Below, one piece after another: positions 28,501 through 37,061 of a stretch of 64,000 bases of DNA. Both the position numbers and the translations under genes were made by a program. The notes under the pieces were generated by a model, which searched no databases, had not been told where the DNA came from, and saw only the letters and a program-made list of their open reading frames with translations. How positions within the stretch are numbered: the first letter of the stretch is position 1; each line of letters opens with the position of its first letter. The stretch comes from Saprospiraceae bacterium UBA2329 (GTDB lineage: Bacteria > Bacteroidota > Bacteroidia > Chitinophagales > Saprospiraceae): contig DDUV01000057.1 in assembly GCA_002344975.1 (NCBI GenBank), positions 18,013 to 82,012 of the forward strand, read 5' to 3'.

Positions 28501-31500
28501 TGTTTCGCTCACCACGCCCGACAATGCAGGTCTGTGCCCCGGCGATCCGCCTTCCACTTTGTACGCCACCGAATCGGAGGCCGGTTTTTCGTACGTCTGG
28601 CTCCGCGACGGCAGCCCGATAGCAGGCGCCAATGCCTCCACTTTTTCCACCGATGTGCTGGGCGTGTATCAGGTGGAGGCCACGAATGCGAACGGTTGCC
28701 GGGCATTGTCCAATCCGCTCACGCTCTTTTTCTACTGCGCTCCCGGCGGCGGTGGTGGATTCCCCGGCGGCGGATTTCCGGGCGGCGGTGGCGGCAATCC
28801 CTCCAATTGCGATCCCAACACGCTGATTCAATTCAATATACAGGCTACGGCCAACTGCAACGTTTCCAATTTTACCAACACCACGCCGGCCTTCATTCCC
28901 GGCACTTTGAGTTGGAATTTCGGCGATCCGGGTTCCGGGGCCGATAACGTCTCTACTCTGGAAAATCCGACGCACACCTTCAGTCGGGCAGGATTTTTCA
29001 GGGTGGCTTTGTTCGGACAGGTTTTGAATCCGACGCCTGAAAACTGTTACGCCATTCGCGTGGACACGGTGCCCGTAGCTGCCGGTTTTTATGCAGATAT
29101 AGCCTGTGCCGGCGCGCCGGCTGCCTTTACCGACGCCTCCACGTTTCTGCCCGGAGAGAGCATCGCATCGCGGGCCTGGGACTTTGGCGATCCCGCTTCC
29201 GGGGCCGACAACAACAGCGCGGCCACGCATCCTACCCACGTTTTTGCCACGCCCGGCATTTACACCATCACCCTCACCGTGACGGCAGCCAATGGTTGCA
29301 CGGCGGTCATTTCCAAAACCATAGAGGTGGTAGCTCCGCCGACGGCAGCTTTTCCCGATCCAAGCGTTTTGTGCGCCGCTACCGCCACGCCGTTCATCGC
29401 CAATGTGAGTGCCGATGCAATAGAATTTGGCTGGAATTTCGGCGATCCCGCTTCCGGCGACGCTAATGCCTCCTCTTTGGAGCAGCCTTTCCATCGCTAC
29501 GAAAACCCCGGCAGTTACTCCGTCCGACTCGAAGCGACCAATATTTACGGCTGCACCGCCGACACCTTGCGCAGCATTACCATCCTCCCCAATGGACTGA
29601 GCGGCAGCATCACCTTCACTTCTCCCATCTGCACCGGCGACAGCACCTTGCTCACGGCGCCTTCCGGTGGTGTGCGTTGGCAATGGAGTACCGGCGACAC
29701 CACCTCTACGGTATGGGTACGCGACGCGGGCATTTACACCCTGCTGCTGACCAATGCCGACGGATGCGAGTACCAACCCGCCGCTGCCGTAGTGAACGTG
29801 CTGCCTCCGCCAGTGACGGCCATACGCGGCGTGCGCTACAATGCGCTGGGCCTGCCGGAAAGTTATACCTACGATTCACTTTCGGTCTGCGTCGGCGAGG
29901 ATGTGTTTTTGGAAGTCATTGCCCAAACCGGACAGACTTATCAATGGAGCACCGGGCAGCCCGGCACGAACATCGAATTTTCTGAAAACAGAGGCAACCA
30001 ACTGCCTGTGGGTCAGCAAGATATTTTTGTGACGATCCGCGAAACAGCCACCAATTGTACCAATGTCATCGGGCCGTTCCGAATTTGGGTGCGCCCCCTG
30101 CCCAATGTGCCTTTGGTGAGCGCCTCACCCGCCGGCGTGGTGTGCGAAGGTACGCCCGTGAGTTTTAATATAACCAACTCGCAAGCCGGCGTGAATTACT
30201 CCTGGTCGTCGGGTGCCAATGGCAATACATGGACCACCGAACGCCCCGGCCAATACCGCGCCATAGCAACCAACGAATGGGGCTGCGCCAATGAAAGCGC
30301 GCCGCAAACCGTGCTGGCCGGCCCCGATATTGCACGCATTCCCTCCGGTTGCCACAGCCGCTGCAATCCCGATACTTTGTGCTTCCCCGCTGTGCCGGGC
30401 GTCAATGCTTACCAATGGTTTTTCAACGGCGCGGCGCAAGGGTCTGCATCGGGCAGCGTGCCGCAGATTGTCATTACCCAAAGCGGTGCCTACTACATGC
30501 GCATGACCACCACAGACGGCTGTGTTTTGGATTCCGAACCTCTGACGGTGGACCTGTTCGACGGCTACGGCAGTTTGCGGGGCATTGTTTATTGGGATAG
30601 AAACGACAACGGGAGCTACGACCCGGCCGATTCGCTGCTCACGGGCGTGCCGCTCATCTTGTTGTCGGGCAATACGCCGTTGGATACTGTGCTGTCGCAA
30701 ACCGGCGGGCAATACGGGTTTGCCAATATCCTCTCCACCGGCTACGGTCTGCAATTAGATACCGCCGCCTTGCCTTTCGGTCTCGTGCCGGACACGGTGC
30801 GCATTGATACGGCATTGGTGGGCTGCGATGTGGAGGTGTTGGTCAATTGGCGTGTACGCTGCGTGAACACAACAGAGGAAGTGACGCTCCAGGCTTGTCC
30901 CGGCAGAACGGTGTCTTATAATGGAAATACGCTGACGGCAGGTGAGGTGCGCAGTTTCACGTTGGTCAATGCGGCAGGTTGCGATTCTACAGTGACGGTG
31001 ACGGTCAACACCCTGCCGACCGGTACGGGATCGGTAACGCTCCAGGCTTGTCCCGGCGGAACGGCGACGTACAATGGAAATACGCTGACGGCAGGTGAGG
31101 TGCGCAGTTTCACGTTGGTCAATGCGGCGGGCTGTGATTCGACCGTGACGGTGACGGTCAATACCTTGCCTGCGAGTACGGGCACGGTGATGCTCCAGGC
31201 TTGTCCCGGCCAAACAGTGACTTACAACGGAACCACTCTGGGAGCAGGCGAGGTGCGCAGTTTCCAACTCGTCAATGCGGCGGGCTGCGATTCGACCGTG
31301 ACGGTGACGGTCAATACCTTGCCTGCGAGTACGGGCACGGTGATGCTCCAGGCTTGTCCCGGCCAAACAGTGACTTACAACGGAACCACGCTGACGGCGG
31401 GCGAGGTGCGCAGTTTCACGTTGGTCAATGCGGCAGGTTGTGATTCTACGGTGACGGTGACGGTGGTGGAATTCCCCGCTTTGCAAGTACAGGCTACGGC

Positions 31501-32227
31501 AGTGGAGAGTTGCCCCAATCGCCCATCGGGGAGCATCACGGTTGCAGCCACGGGGCAAGGGCCGTTCAGCTATCGCATCAATGGCGGCGCGGCGCAGGCA
31601 GAGGCCCTTTTCGGGAATCTTGCTTCAGGAACGTACAATCTGCTGGTGCAGGATGGGAATGGTTGCAGTGCCGAATCGCGGGCTACGGTGACGGGTTTGG
31701 CAGCCTTGCAGGCGCAGGTTTTGAACGCCGAACTCTCCTGCGATGCCGATTCTGTGATGGTGGAAGCTGTCATTGCATCGGGCGACGACGGGCAGGTGCA
31801 ACTCCTGTGGGACGATGGCTCGACAGCGGCTCAACGCCTCATCACTCAGCCCGGCGACTACCGCCTGACCGTCATCAATTCCTGCGATACCCTGCGCCAA
31901 ACGGTGCAGGTGCGCTACACCGAACGGCCAGATTTGACGCCGATATTTGTACCCAATGCCTTCAGTCCCAACGATGACGGCATCAACGACTTGTTCCGGG
32001 CCTTCGCTTCTACGGAAGTGCGGGTACTCAGTTTCGACCTGATGGTAGCCGACCGCTGGGGCAATCTCATGTTCAGAACCCAAAATCCGGCAGAGGGCTG
32101 GAACGGGCAATTGCGCGAGCGCCAGATGGACCCGGCAGTGTTCGTGTGGCACCTCAAAGCTACCGTGCAGCACTGCGGCCAGATCATGGAACTGAATGAA
32201 ATGGGCGATGTGACGCTGGTGCGGTAG
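25595..32227 (+). CDS. Giant secreted PKD protein with tandem repeats and gliding-motility-type (CHU_C) C-terminus
   Basis: A 2210-residue exported protein. Signal peptide at residues 1-25 (LVFTLMLGTAQAQ). A cohesin-like domain lies at about 155-298 (LSDINGAVPGQQICMDIQAQ; FSMQYDPARLLF). PKD domains are near 388-465 (HRWVFGDGTSSTELNPVHQF), 1100-1155, 1165-1245 and 1260-1325 (AWDFGDPASGADNNSA). A Gly/Pro linker sits near 1049-1068. An SdrD-like B domain is near 1657-1755 (LRGIVYWDRNDNGSYDPADS). Four 51-residue repeats follow at about 1760-1955 (CPGQTVTYNGTTL; LVNAAGCDSTVTVTV). The last 100 residues are a type B sorting domain (FVPNAFSPNDDGINDLFR). Predicted to be a type IX secretion surface fibre or adhesin. 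No partner gene adjoins it. Confidence 0.88.
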   Translation: MNQFSQKRLWACLVFTLMLGTAQAQVSNITFFIQGPEVVCPGTCDTFRVVSSMPNPGGSNVVVTNVTWTVSNGLTAQGNPALFCFDIPGATYLLFATGLASVNGAPFTFQTQPYTVQVLETCGFNIPFQITSNASSLCAANLPPQPVSPPPTGFALLLSDINGAVPGQQICMDIQAQNFFNMSGMSFSMQYDPARLLFASMTNVGLPGSTLFGLPSPPNSGTTDPGAITVSWSSPDQSITLNNGTVLFRLCFFVLPGSGCTTDVVFTNEPAPIRILRGSGEIVSFNSRSGRVQISNSSMGSDPNSASCCEKVCEGAVVQYNVDIPTGAIHPVTWSVQGAQSYTVNNFGYGVEVVWGTAGSGSVTAAVYDNTAQICVDILAIPEAGFTTNPPTVNDTVRLCRGQSLAFTNTTVGAESHRWVFGDGTSSTELNPVHQFEDAGLYRVALIAYNACLCSDTAFVMVQVDPAIAPQVTCRGTVCEGTAVTYTTDADCGTFIWTVSANGTITNGGGPADHFITIDWAGGQEGIITLQVSNCNNATYCPAPNELHVPVISESAQISGPEQVCRAQSAKYSITRFEGSEFTWSVSGMGNIQSGQGTHEVVVQWSGLLSTQPQWVAVEYYNCYLECGGRDTIMVNIRPEFAVSGPVEACLNSTQNYTARRTDNGANVPCNWEAVAGDGSVVWTSVAATAAPSLTWNFGLGSYRLIARPAVPTDFCIPLYEITVRVLDLPPALAIINGENVICPGQAYQYSGGGALPAHTLNWSLAGNVGPATLSGNPVTVQWAAAGSYTLSVRQVSPQGCVSPPLGFGASVLPAIAVSGPTDACEDERATYTATSFPQLDYQWSVVPAGAGSIYQVGNSASVEILWHRPGAATLQLNVCGQNISRSVTVHARPVPMVAAPASVCEGTTAMVSVGGAYAAYEWRNATDQLVSNVAAANLPAGYYQLIVTDNFGCAGSARFNMSELPAPYVSLTTPDNAGLCPGDPPSTLYATESEAGFSYVWLRDGSPIAGANASTFSTDVLGVYQVEATNANGCRALSNPLTLFFYCAPGGGGGFPGGGFPGGGGGNPSNCDPNTLIQFNIQATANCNVSNFTNTTPAFIPGTLSWNFGDPGSGADNVSTLENPTHTFSRAGFFRVALFGQVLNPTPENCYAIRVDTVPVAAGFYADIACAGAPAAFTDASTFLPGESIASRAWDFGDPASGADNNSAATHPTHVFATPGIYTITLTVTAANGCTAVISKTIEVVAPPTAAFPDPSVLCAATATPFIANVSADAIEFGWNFGDPASGDANASSLEQPFHRYENPGSYSVRLEATNIYGCTADTLRSITILPNGLSGSITFTSPICTGDSTLLTAPSGGVRWQWSTGDTTSTVWVRDAGIYTLLLTNADGCEYQPAAAVVNVLPPPVTAIRGVRYNALGLPESYTYDSLSVCVGEDVFLEVIAQTGQTYQWSTGQPGTNIEFSENRGNQLPVGQQDIFVTIRETATNCTNVIGPFRIWVRPLPNVPLVSASPAGVVCEGTPVSFNITNSQAGVNYSWSSGANGNTWTTERPGQYRAIATNEWGCANESAPQTVLAGPDIARIPSGCHSRCNPDTLCFPAVPGVNAYQWFFNGAAQGSASGSVPQIVITQSGAYYMRMTTTDGCVLDSEPLTVDLFDGYGSLRGIVYWDRNDNGSYDPADSLLTGVPLILLSGNTPLDTVLSQTGGQYGFANILSTGYGLQLDTAALPFGLVPDTVRIDTALVGCDVEVLVNWRVRCVNTTEEVTLQACPGRTVSYNGNTLTAGEVRSFTLVNAAGCDSTVTVTVNTLPTGTGSVTLQACPGGTATYNGNTLTAGEVRSFTLVNAAGCDSTVTVTVNTLPASTGTVMLQACPGQTVTYNGTTLGAGEVRSFQLVNAAGCDSTVTVTVNTLPASTGTVMLQACPGQTVTYNGTTLTAGEVRSFTLVNAAGCDSTVTVTVVEFPALQVQATAVESCPNRPSGSITVAATGQGPFSYRINGGAAQAEALFGNLASGTYNLLVQDGNGCSAESRATVTGLAALQAQVLNAELSCDADSVMVEAVIASGDDGQVQLLWDDGSTAAQRLITQPGDYRLTVINSCDTLRQTVQVRYTERPDLTPIFVPNAFSPNDDGINDLFRAFASTEVRVLSFDLMVADRWGNLMFRTQNPAEGWNGQLRERQMDPAVFVWHLKATVQHCGQIMELNEMGDVTLVR
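30881..31470 (+). repeat. Four tandem 153-bp coding repeats
   Basis: The word AGGCTTGTCC recurs at 30891, 31044, 31197 and 31350, an exact 153-bp period (51 codons). Copies 3 and 4 are identical over roughly their first 60 bases, pointing to recent duplication or conversion. Confidence 0.95.
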
Positions 32228-32270
32228 GCGGAATTGCGATAAGGATGTGCCGACCGCACAAAACCGAGAA

Positions 32271-32726
32271 TCACCTCATTGGCTTGAGGGCAGAAATGCC
32301 TTCCACAACGCCTTCCGTCGTTTTGGTTTCTACAATCCTGACGGTCAGTCCTTGCGGAACAAACACAGAAAAGGCAACGCGCTCGGTGAGCAGCTTTTCG
32401 CCGATGCGTACGTTTTTGCGCAAGCCGGGCGCACTGATGGCAAATGCCTGGCCCTGATCTTCTCCTTTCAGATTGTAACGGCCACCGGAAATCAAGGTTT
32501 GGAGCATGCTTTCGTGTACATTGTCCAGACCGATTTGCATTTGTACCCGCACGGTGGCGGCGTCCCAATGCTGAATGGTTGCAGGATAACCCAGATCAAG
32601 CGTCAACTCCTGCGCATCGCCTTTGTCGAAGGCCCGCACGAGCGTTTTCTGAACCGTCTGGGCAGGAAGCGCAGCGGCGCAAAGCATCAGTATGAGGGTG
32701 GGAATGTGTAGAGATGTTGTCCTCAT
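32271..32726 (-). CDS. Secreted hypothetical protein, 151 residues
   Basis: Family not recognised. ATG 32726 gives a signal peptide (HIPTLILMLCAAALPAQ); another in-frame ATG is at 32735. The mature part is probably all-beta with alternating hydrophobic residues (ATIQHWDAATVRVQMQIGLD; VAFSVFVPQGLTVRIVET), similar in style to DUF2807/DUF4097 adhesin-head proteins of Bacteroidota but without a firm match. It converges on the giant PKD gene with 43 bases between stops; no terminator hairpin is evident there. Confidence 0.65.
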   Translation of the reverse strand: MRTTSLHIPTLILMLCAAALPAQTVQKTLVRAFDKGDAQELTLDLGYPATIQHWDAATVRVQMQIGLDNVHESMLQTLISGGRYNLKGEDQGQAFAISAPGLRKNVRIGEKLLTERVAFSVFVPQGLTVRIVETKTTEGVVEGISALKPMR

Positions 32727-32931
32727 AGGTTTCAAAATTTAATAAATGAGCAAAAACCATCTGAAATCAATTCGGGCATAAGTTACAACTTTTTTGGGGA
32801 AAAGTCAATTTTTATTTTGAAATATTGTCGGTAACTGTCGTTAATAACAAATTTTCATTTTTGGATCATCGCAAAAGCAGCAAATGTTGGTCGCAGCACG
32901 TTTTTCAAACTACCATAAACACTGCATTTCT

Positions 32932-34131
32932 ATGCCCTTTTCGATTTCGTTCCATCATCATCGTCTGCTGTACCCGGTGCTATTCAGCGTGGTCGCTTTG
33001 TTCGCCTCTTCGTGCCGGAGTGATTCGGCTGCCGGCAGTGATGCTGAAAACACAACCCCGACCATTCCCACCGAGGAAGACTACGGCCCCTCGCGGGAAA
33101 AATGGGGTTTTATGGATCGCAACGGGCGCCTGTCCATCAAGGGCAATTACGACGAGGTGCGCGGTTTTGTGCAGGGCCGTGCCGCTGTGCGCAAAAAAGG
33201 GCGCTGGGGCTACATTGATAACCGCGCCCGGTGGATTGCAGAGCCTCAGTTTCGGGCGGCCTGGTCGTTTTCGGAAGGGCTGGCCCGCGTGACGACTTTT
33301 GAAGACAAAGCCGGATTTATTGATACAAACGGGGACTGGGCCATACAGCCGACTTATGCCGATGCCGGAGATTTTCGTTTCGGACGTGCGCGCGCTATGG
33401 ACGGCGACCGCTACGGATATATTGATACACAAGGCCGTTGGGTCATTCCGGCCCGGTACGAGGAGGCTGCGCCGGCTTTCAAAAACGGCTATGCAAAAGT
33501 GGGGCTGAGCGAGTTGTACGGCCTCATTGACACCAATGGAACGCTGGTGCTGCCTTTGGTTTTCGACCAGGTTTTTCCTTTTTCGCCGGAGGGCCTGGCC
33601 CGCGCTAAAAAAGACGAAGCCTACCGGTTTTATCTCCTGAACGGGAAGCCTGCATTTGATGCAAAGTTTTTGTTTGCCGGAGATTTTGAGGAAGGCCTGG
33701 CGCCGGCGCAGAACGAAGCAGGCTTCGGACTCATAGATACCAAAGGAAAATGGCAGGTGCAGCCGGGCTTCGACAGAATATGGTATGCCGGCGAGGGGCG
33801 TTGGGGCGTGGAGCAGGACGGTCTTTTCGGCATTATTGACGGGGAGGGCAATGAAATCGTTGCGCCGCAATTTCCTCAGTTGTACGGCTTTACCGAGGGC
33901 CTGGCCCCATACCAATGGAATGAATTGTGGGGGTATTTAGACCGCGAGGGCCGCATCGTCACAGAGCCGATTTTCGGACTGGCCTGGGGTTTCAACGAAG
34001 GTCTGGCGCGGGTGGCTGTTTACGGGGGCATCGCTTTCATCAATAGCGAGGGCTTCCAAACGCTGCCGGCAAAATACATAGACGCCCGCGATTTTTCAGA
34101 AGGTCTGGCGCCGGTGCAGGTGCGAAGATAG
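32932..34131 (+). CDS. WG-repeat lipoprotein
   Basis: A 399-residue lipoprotein: lipobox FASSC with Cys28, Asp/Glu/Thr-rich linker, then about nine to ten WG repeats of near 25-50 residues each, recognised by WGFMDRNGR, WGYIDNRARW, AGFIDTNGDW, YGYIDTQGRW, YGLIDTNG, FGLIDTKGKW, FGIIDGEGN and WGYLDREGR. WG repeats form a beta structure used for binding; ligands are unknown. ATG 32932 is chosen since the signal peptide starts there; the frame is open to 32884. Probably faces the periplasm or the surface. Confidence 0.85.
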   Translation: MPFSISFHHHRLLYPVLFSVVALFASSCRSDSAAGSDAENTTPTIPTEEDYGPSREKWGFMDRNGRLSIKGNYDEVRGFVQGRAAVRKKGRWGYIDNRARWIAEPQFRAAWSFSEGLARVTTFEDKAGFIDTNGDWAIQPTYADAGDFRFGRARAMDGDRYGYIDTQGRWVIPARYEEAAPAFKNGYAKVGLSELYGLIDTNGTLVLPLVFDQVFPFSPEGLARAKKDEAYRFYLLNGKPAFDAKFLFAGDFEEGLAPAQNEAGFGLIDTKGKWQVQPGFDRIWYAGEGRWGVEQDGLFGIIDGEGNEIVAPQFPQLYGFTEGLAPYQWNELWGYLDREGRIVTEPIFGLAWGFNEGLARVAVYGGIAFINSEGFQTLPAKYIDARDFSEGLAPVQVRR

Positions 34132-34401
34132 TGGAAATGGGCAGGGTGGGGTTAGCGACTGTGATTCTCATTCCAGTCGAGTTTGGTTATTTTACCCCGA
34201 CTTACAATCATCACCGAAACCTCCCTGTCCAAGGCTGTACCATAAAAATCAAAATATGAAAGCATCAATATATACAACCCTCGTAAAGTCATAGCCGGTA
34301 ATGTGTGGTTTGCTGTCTTAGATTAGCCGGAAATAGAATAATTGCCCACTTCATGGTTTTATCTGGTATGCTATTCCTGTTCGGGCGATCTTTTAGCGCT
34401 A
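34132..34401. other. Intergenic region between convergent genes
   Basis: About 270 bases between the stops of the WG-repeat and metallophosphoesterase genes. I see no ORF, hairpin with T run or repeat copy here. Confidence 0.4.
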
Positions 34402-35982
34402 CTATTCGGCTGTTTTTATTTCGTAATGCGTTTGACCGGTATAGCGCTTGCCAAACATGTCAACGGCCTCCACTTCTATGACGTGTTTACCCACCGGCAA
34501 CCTGTTGGGGATATTGGCCCGCCAGAGGTGTCTGCATTTTTCAGGATTGGAGGGGCGTTTCCCGTCCATTAGTTCAGTGGTGGTATCCCAATCAAACATT
34601 TCTAAAAGGTAGGCCGGGTCATATTCTTCCAAATAGTGCATGTTTTGCCAGGTTCCCTCATCTATACGAAAACGCAGGGTGGATTTTTCATTGCCGATAA
34701 AAAAGTTGACATATATCCCCGCCGAAGTTCGCTTATCTTTTTCGATCACTTTGGGGGCAAAAATCTCCATTTGATACGAAGGCTCCTCATTGGCGACTTT
34801 GTAGCGCAAGGCATAGCTGTTGCCATCGAAATCTATGAAAGCATACCCTTTGGGAGTACCGTCTCGCATGGTAGAAACGGGCACGCCATTTTTGTTCAGT
34901 TTTCCCTTGTACCAGTCGCCGGAGGTGGTGCCCACATTGTAGTGGTGGTGGGGCTTGGGCTGTTTCCACCCGTCATCCTCATCGAAGAAGTACTGGCGCT
35001 GTAAATGGGTGTGGGCCGACAGCGAAAGCGTGTGCGGAAATTCCTCCAGCAATTCAAAAAGCGCCGTTCTGTCGCTGTCGCGGAATGAATCGCCATAGTC
35101 TTCATCGAAGAGCGGTATGTGCATGGCCAATACGATCAGGCGATCTTTGGGCACAAAAGCCAGATCGTTTTTGATAAAAGCCAACTGATCTTCCCTGAAA
35201 CCTCCCCAATAACCCGTTCCATCCCGCGGATCAGGGTAGAGAATGTCGTCCAGAACGATAAAATGCACCTTTCCGTAATTGAAGGCGTAGTGAGATGGGC
35301 CAAAATGCGCCTCGAAGGTTTCATCGGCAAGTTCGTCTCGTGTTACATCCAGATTCAGATCGTGATTGCCCATGACATTGTACCAGGGTATGCCCACTTT
35401 GGCGACGGCCTCCTGATAGGATTTGAAAAGGCTCAGGTCGTCGCCCACGAGGTCACCCAGCGATATTCCCAAACTGACATTCGCGATCCCCTCGACTTCA
35501 TGGACTATTCCTTTTTCAAAAAAGGCCATTTCCATCAAATTGTAGGGCTGAGGATCGCCAAACACCAGAGCCGTAAAAGTAGCTTCCACTTTGGCCGGCA
35601 GCAAAGCAAAGTTGATTTCTTCGGGCAGTTCGCCGGTAGGGGCCACGCCTTTGTATTTCAATTCAGGGGCGCCCACCGGTTTGTGAATGTGATAAAACTG
35701 CGGCAGGTGGAGTACGTTTTTGGGCAAGTCATAATCGGCAGGTTTAATCACCGCCAGTATCTGATCTGCTTGAAGGGGCAGGGTATAGCGCCCCAAAGCA
35801 TCCGTCTGAACCACATCCACGCCATTGGTAACCGATACCCCGGCAATGCCTTTTTCCCGCTTGTCTTTCTTGTTGTTAACATTGAGGTCTTCATAGACAT
35901 ATCCTGATATGGTCTGTTGTGCGAGGCAGGTCAGCCCGCTGAACAACATGGCTATGAACAGTATCGTGGTTTTCATACGCAT
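34402..35982 (-). CDS. Secreted calcineurin-like phosphoesterase, three-domain (MetallophosN-Metallophos-MetallophosC)
   Basis: About 524-526 residues. A signal peptide (FIAMLFSGLTCLAQ) is followed by an N-terminal beta domain near 22-125 (ISGYVYEDLNVNNKKDKREKG; TDALGRYTLPL). The catalytic calcineurin domain runs about 135-345, with FGDPQP, LGDLVGDD, GNHDLN, AMHIPLFDED and SAHTH as metal-binding motifs in the usual order. A C-terminal beta domain spans 350-520. Predicted to hydrolyse phosphodiesters or phosphomonoesters outside the cytoplasm. Substrate unknown. The start is either of two Met codons 6 bases apart. Confidence 0.9.
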   Translation of the reverse strand: MRMKTTILFIAMLFSGLTCLAQQTISGYVYEDLNVNNKKDKREKGIAGVSVTNGVDVVQTDALGRYTLPLQADQILAVIKPADYDLPKNVLHLPQFYHIHKPVGAPELKYKGVAPTGELPEEINFALLPAKVEATFTALVFGDPQPYNLMEMAFFEKGIVHEVEGIANVSLGISLGDLVGDDLSLFKSYQEAVAKVGIPWYNVMGNHDLNLDVTRDELADETFEAHFGPSHYAFNYGKVHFIVLDDILYPDPRDGTGYWGGFREDQLAFIKNDLAFVPKDRLIVLAMHIPLFDEDYGDSFRDSDRTALFELLEEFPHTLSLSAHTHLQRQYFFDEDDGWKQPKPHHHYNVGTTSGDWYKGKLNKNGVPVSTMRDGTPKGYAFIDFDGNSYALRYKVANEEPSYQMEIFAPKVIEKDKRTSAGIYVNFFIGNEKSTLRFRIDEGTWQNMHYLEEYDPAYLLEMFDWDTTTELMDGKRPSNPEKCRHLWRANIPNRLPVGKHVIEVEAVDMFGKRYTGQTHYEIKTAE

Positions 35983-36123
35983 TGGTTTTCAATTGAATCG
36001 TAAAAATAAGGTTGATCTTCATCATACAGATTAAACTTGCCTTAATTTTTCGTGATTTTCGCGTGGCGGACGAATGGTCGTGCATACCGCCCGCCGCTCG
36101 TTGCGAAATCCATCCTGAAACCC

Positions 36124-36131
36124 TACCTTTG
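36124..36131 (+). promoter_or_regulatory. TAnnTTTG promoter element, methyltransferase gene
   Basis: TACCTTTG followed by CGGC and the ATG at 36136, only 4 bases later. This fixes the start codon and implies a leaderless transcript. Confidence 0.65.
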
Positions 36132-36135
36132 CGGC

Positions 36136-37026
36136 ATGTTTCAACTCACAGGTCTTCCGCCGTTTTCGGATTACGAACTCGCCGACTCCGGCAACTTCAG
36201 AAAATTGGAGCGATTCGGAGCGTACTACCTTTCCCGGCCCGAACCACAGGCCATCTGGAAACCGGCCCTGTCGGACGCAGAATGGCAAGGCCTGGCGCAC
36301 GCCACGTTTGAGCGGCGCGGCGGCAAAGGCAACGATTCCGGCGACGAGGGCAACTGGCAACTGCGCTCCGGCATGCCCGAACAATGGCATATTTCGTACC
36401 GGCACGAGGCGCTCCAACTCAAGCTGCGGCTGGGGCTGACCTCCTTCAAGCACGTTGGCGTGTTCCCGGAACAAGCCGATAACTGGAACTATATTTACGA
36501 TGCGGTTTCCGGCATGTCGCCGGCGCCGGCGGTGCTCAATCTTTTTGCTTACACAGGCGCCGCTTCTTTGGCTGCCCGGGCTGCCGGCGCAGAGGTCGTG
36601 CATGTGGATGCAGTGAAACCCGTCATCACCTGGGCACGGCAAAACATGGAGGCCTCCGGTTTGGACAATATCCGCTGGGTGGTGGAAGACGCGCTCAAGT
36701 TTGCCCAACGCGAAGACCGTCGCGGACGCCGCTATCAGGGCATCATCCTCGATCCGCCGGCTTACGGGCGCGGCCCCGACGGTGAGAAATGGCTGTTGGA
36801 GAAGCATTTGGGGGAACTGTTGGAGATTTGCTGCCGCCTGTTGGACCCCGAACAGCACTTTTTTGTCATCAACCTGTACTCGATGGGTTTCTCTGCTTTG
36901 GTATTGGAAAACTTGGTGCGCAGCTATTTTCCACAGGCGCGCCAATACGAATTCGGCGAACTGTTCATTCCTTCCACTGCCGGGCCGAGGCTGCCTTTGG
37001 GGGTGTTTTTGAGGTTTCGGAGGTAG
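36136..37026 (+). CDS. RlmI-like class I SAM methyltransferase
   Basis: A 296-residue methyltransferase of the RlmI/RlmK-like group that modifies rRNA or related substrates. The SAM site is VLNLFAYTGAASLAARAAG with acidic VVHVDAVK after it, and the catalytic loop is ILDPPAYGRGP, the usual L-D-P-P-x-(Y/F) of this group. No PUA domain is present; RlmI of E. coli has one, so the target may differ. ATG 36136 is supported by the promoter element and by homology starting at FQLTGLPPFSDYELADSG. The LuxC-like gene begins 35 bases after the stop. Confidence 0.85.
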   Translation: MFQLTGLPPFSDYELADSGNFRKLERFGAYYLSRPEPQAIWKPALSDAEWQGLAHATFERRGGKGNDSGDEGNWQLRSGMPEQWHISYRHEALQLKLRLGLTSFKHVGVFPEQADNWNYIYDAVSGMSPAPAVLNLFAYTGAASLAARAAGAEVVHVDAVKPVITWARQNMEASGLDNIRWVVEDALKFAQREDRRGRRYQGIILDPPAYGRGPDGEKWLLEKHLGELLEICCRLLDPEQHFFVINLYSMGFSALVLENLVRSYFPQARQYEFGELFIPSTAGPRLPLGVFLRFRR

Positions 37027-37061
37027 AAATTTCTGAACTTTGGCCCCGCAAACGACACAAC

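Noticed and set aside
27299..29776. 825-codon open frame on the minus strand
   Set aside because: It lies wholly antisense to the giant PKD gene, has no domain pattern, signal or start context, and reads as the mirror of Gly/Ala/Thr-rich codons.
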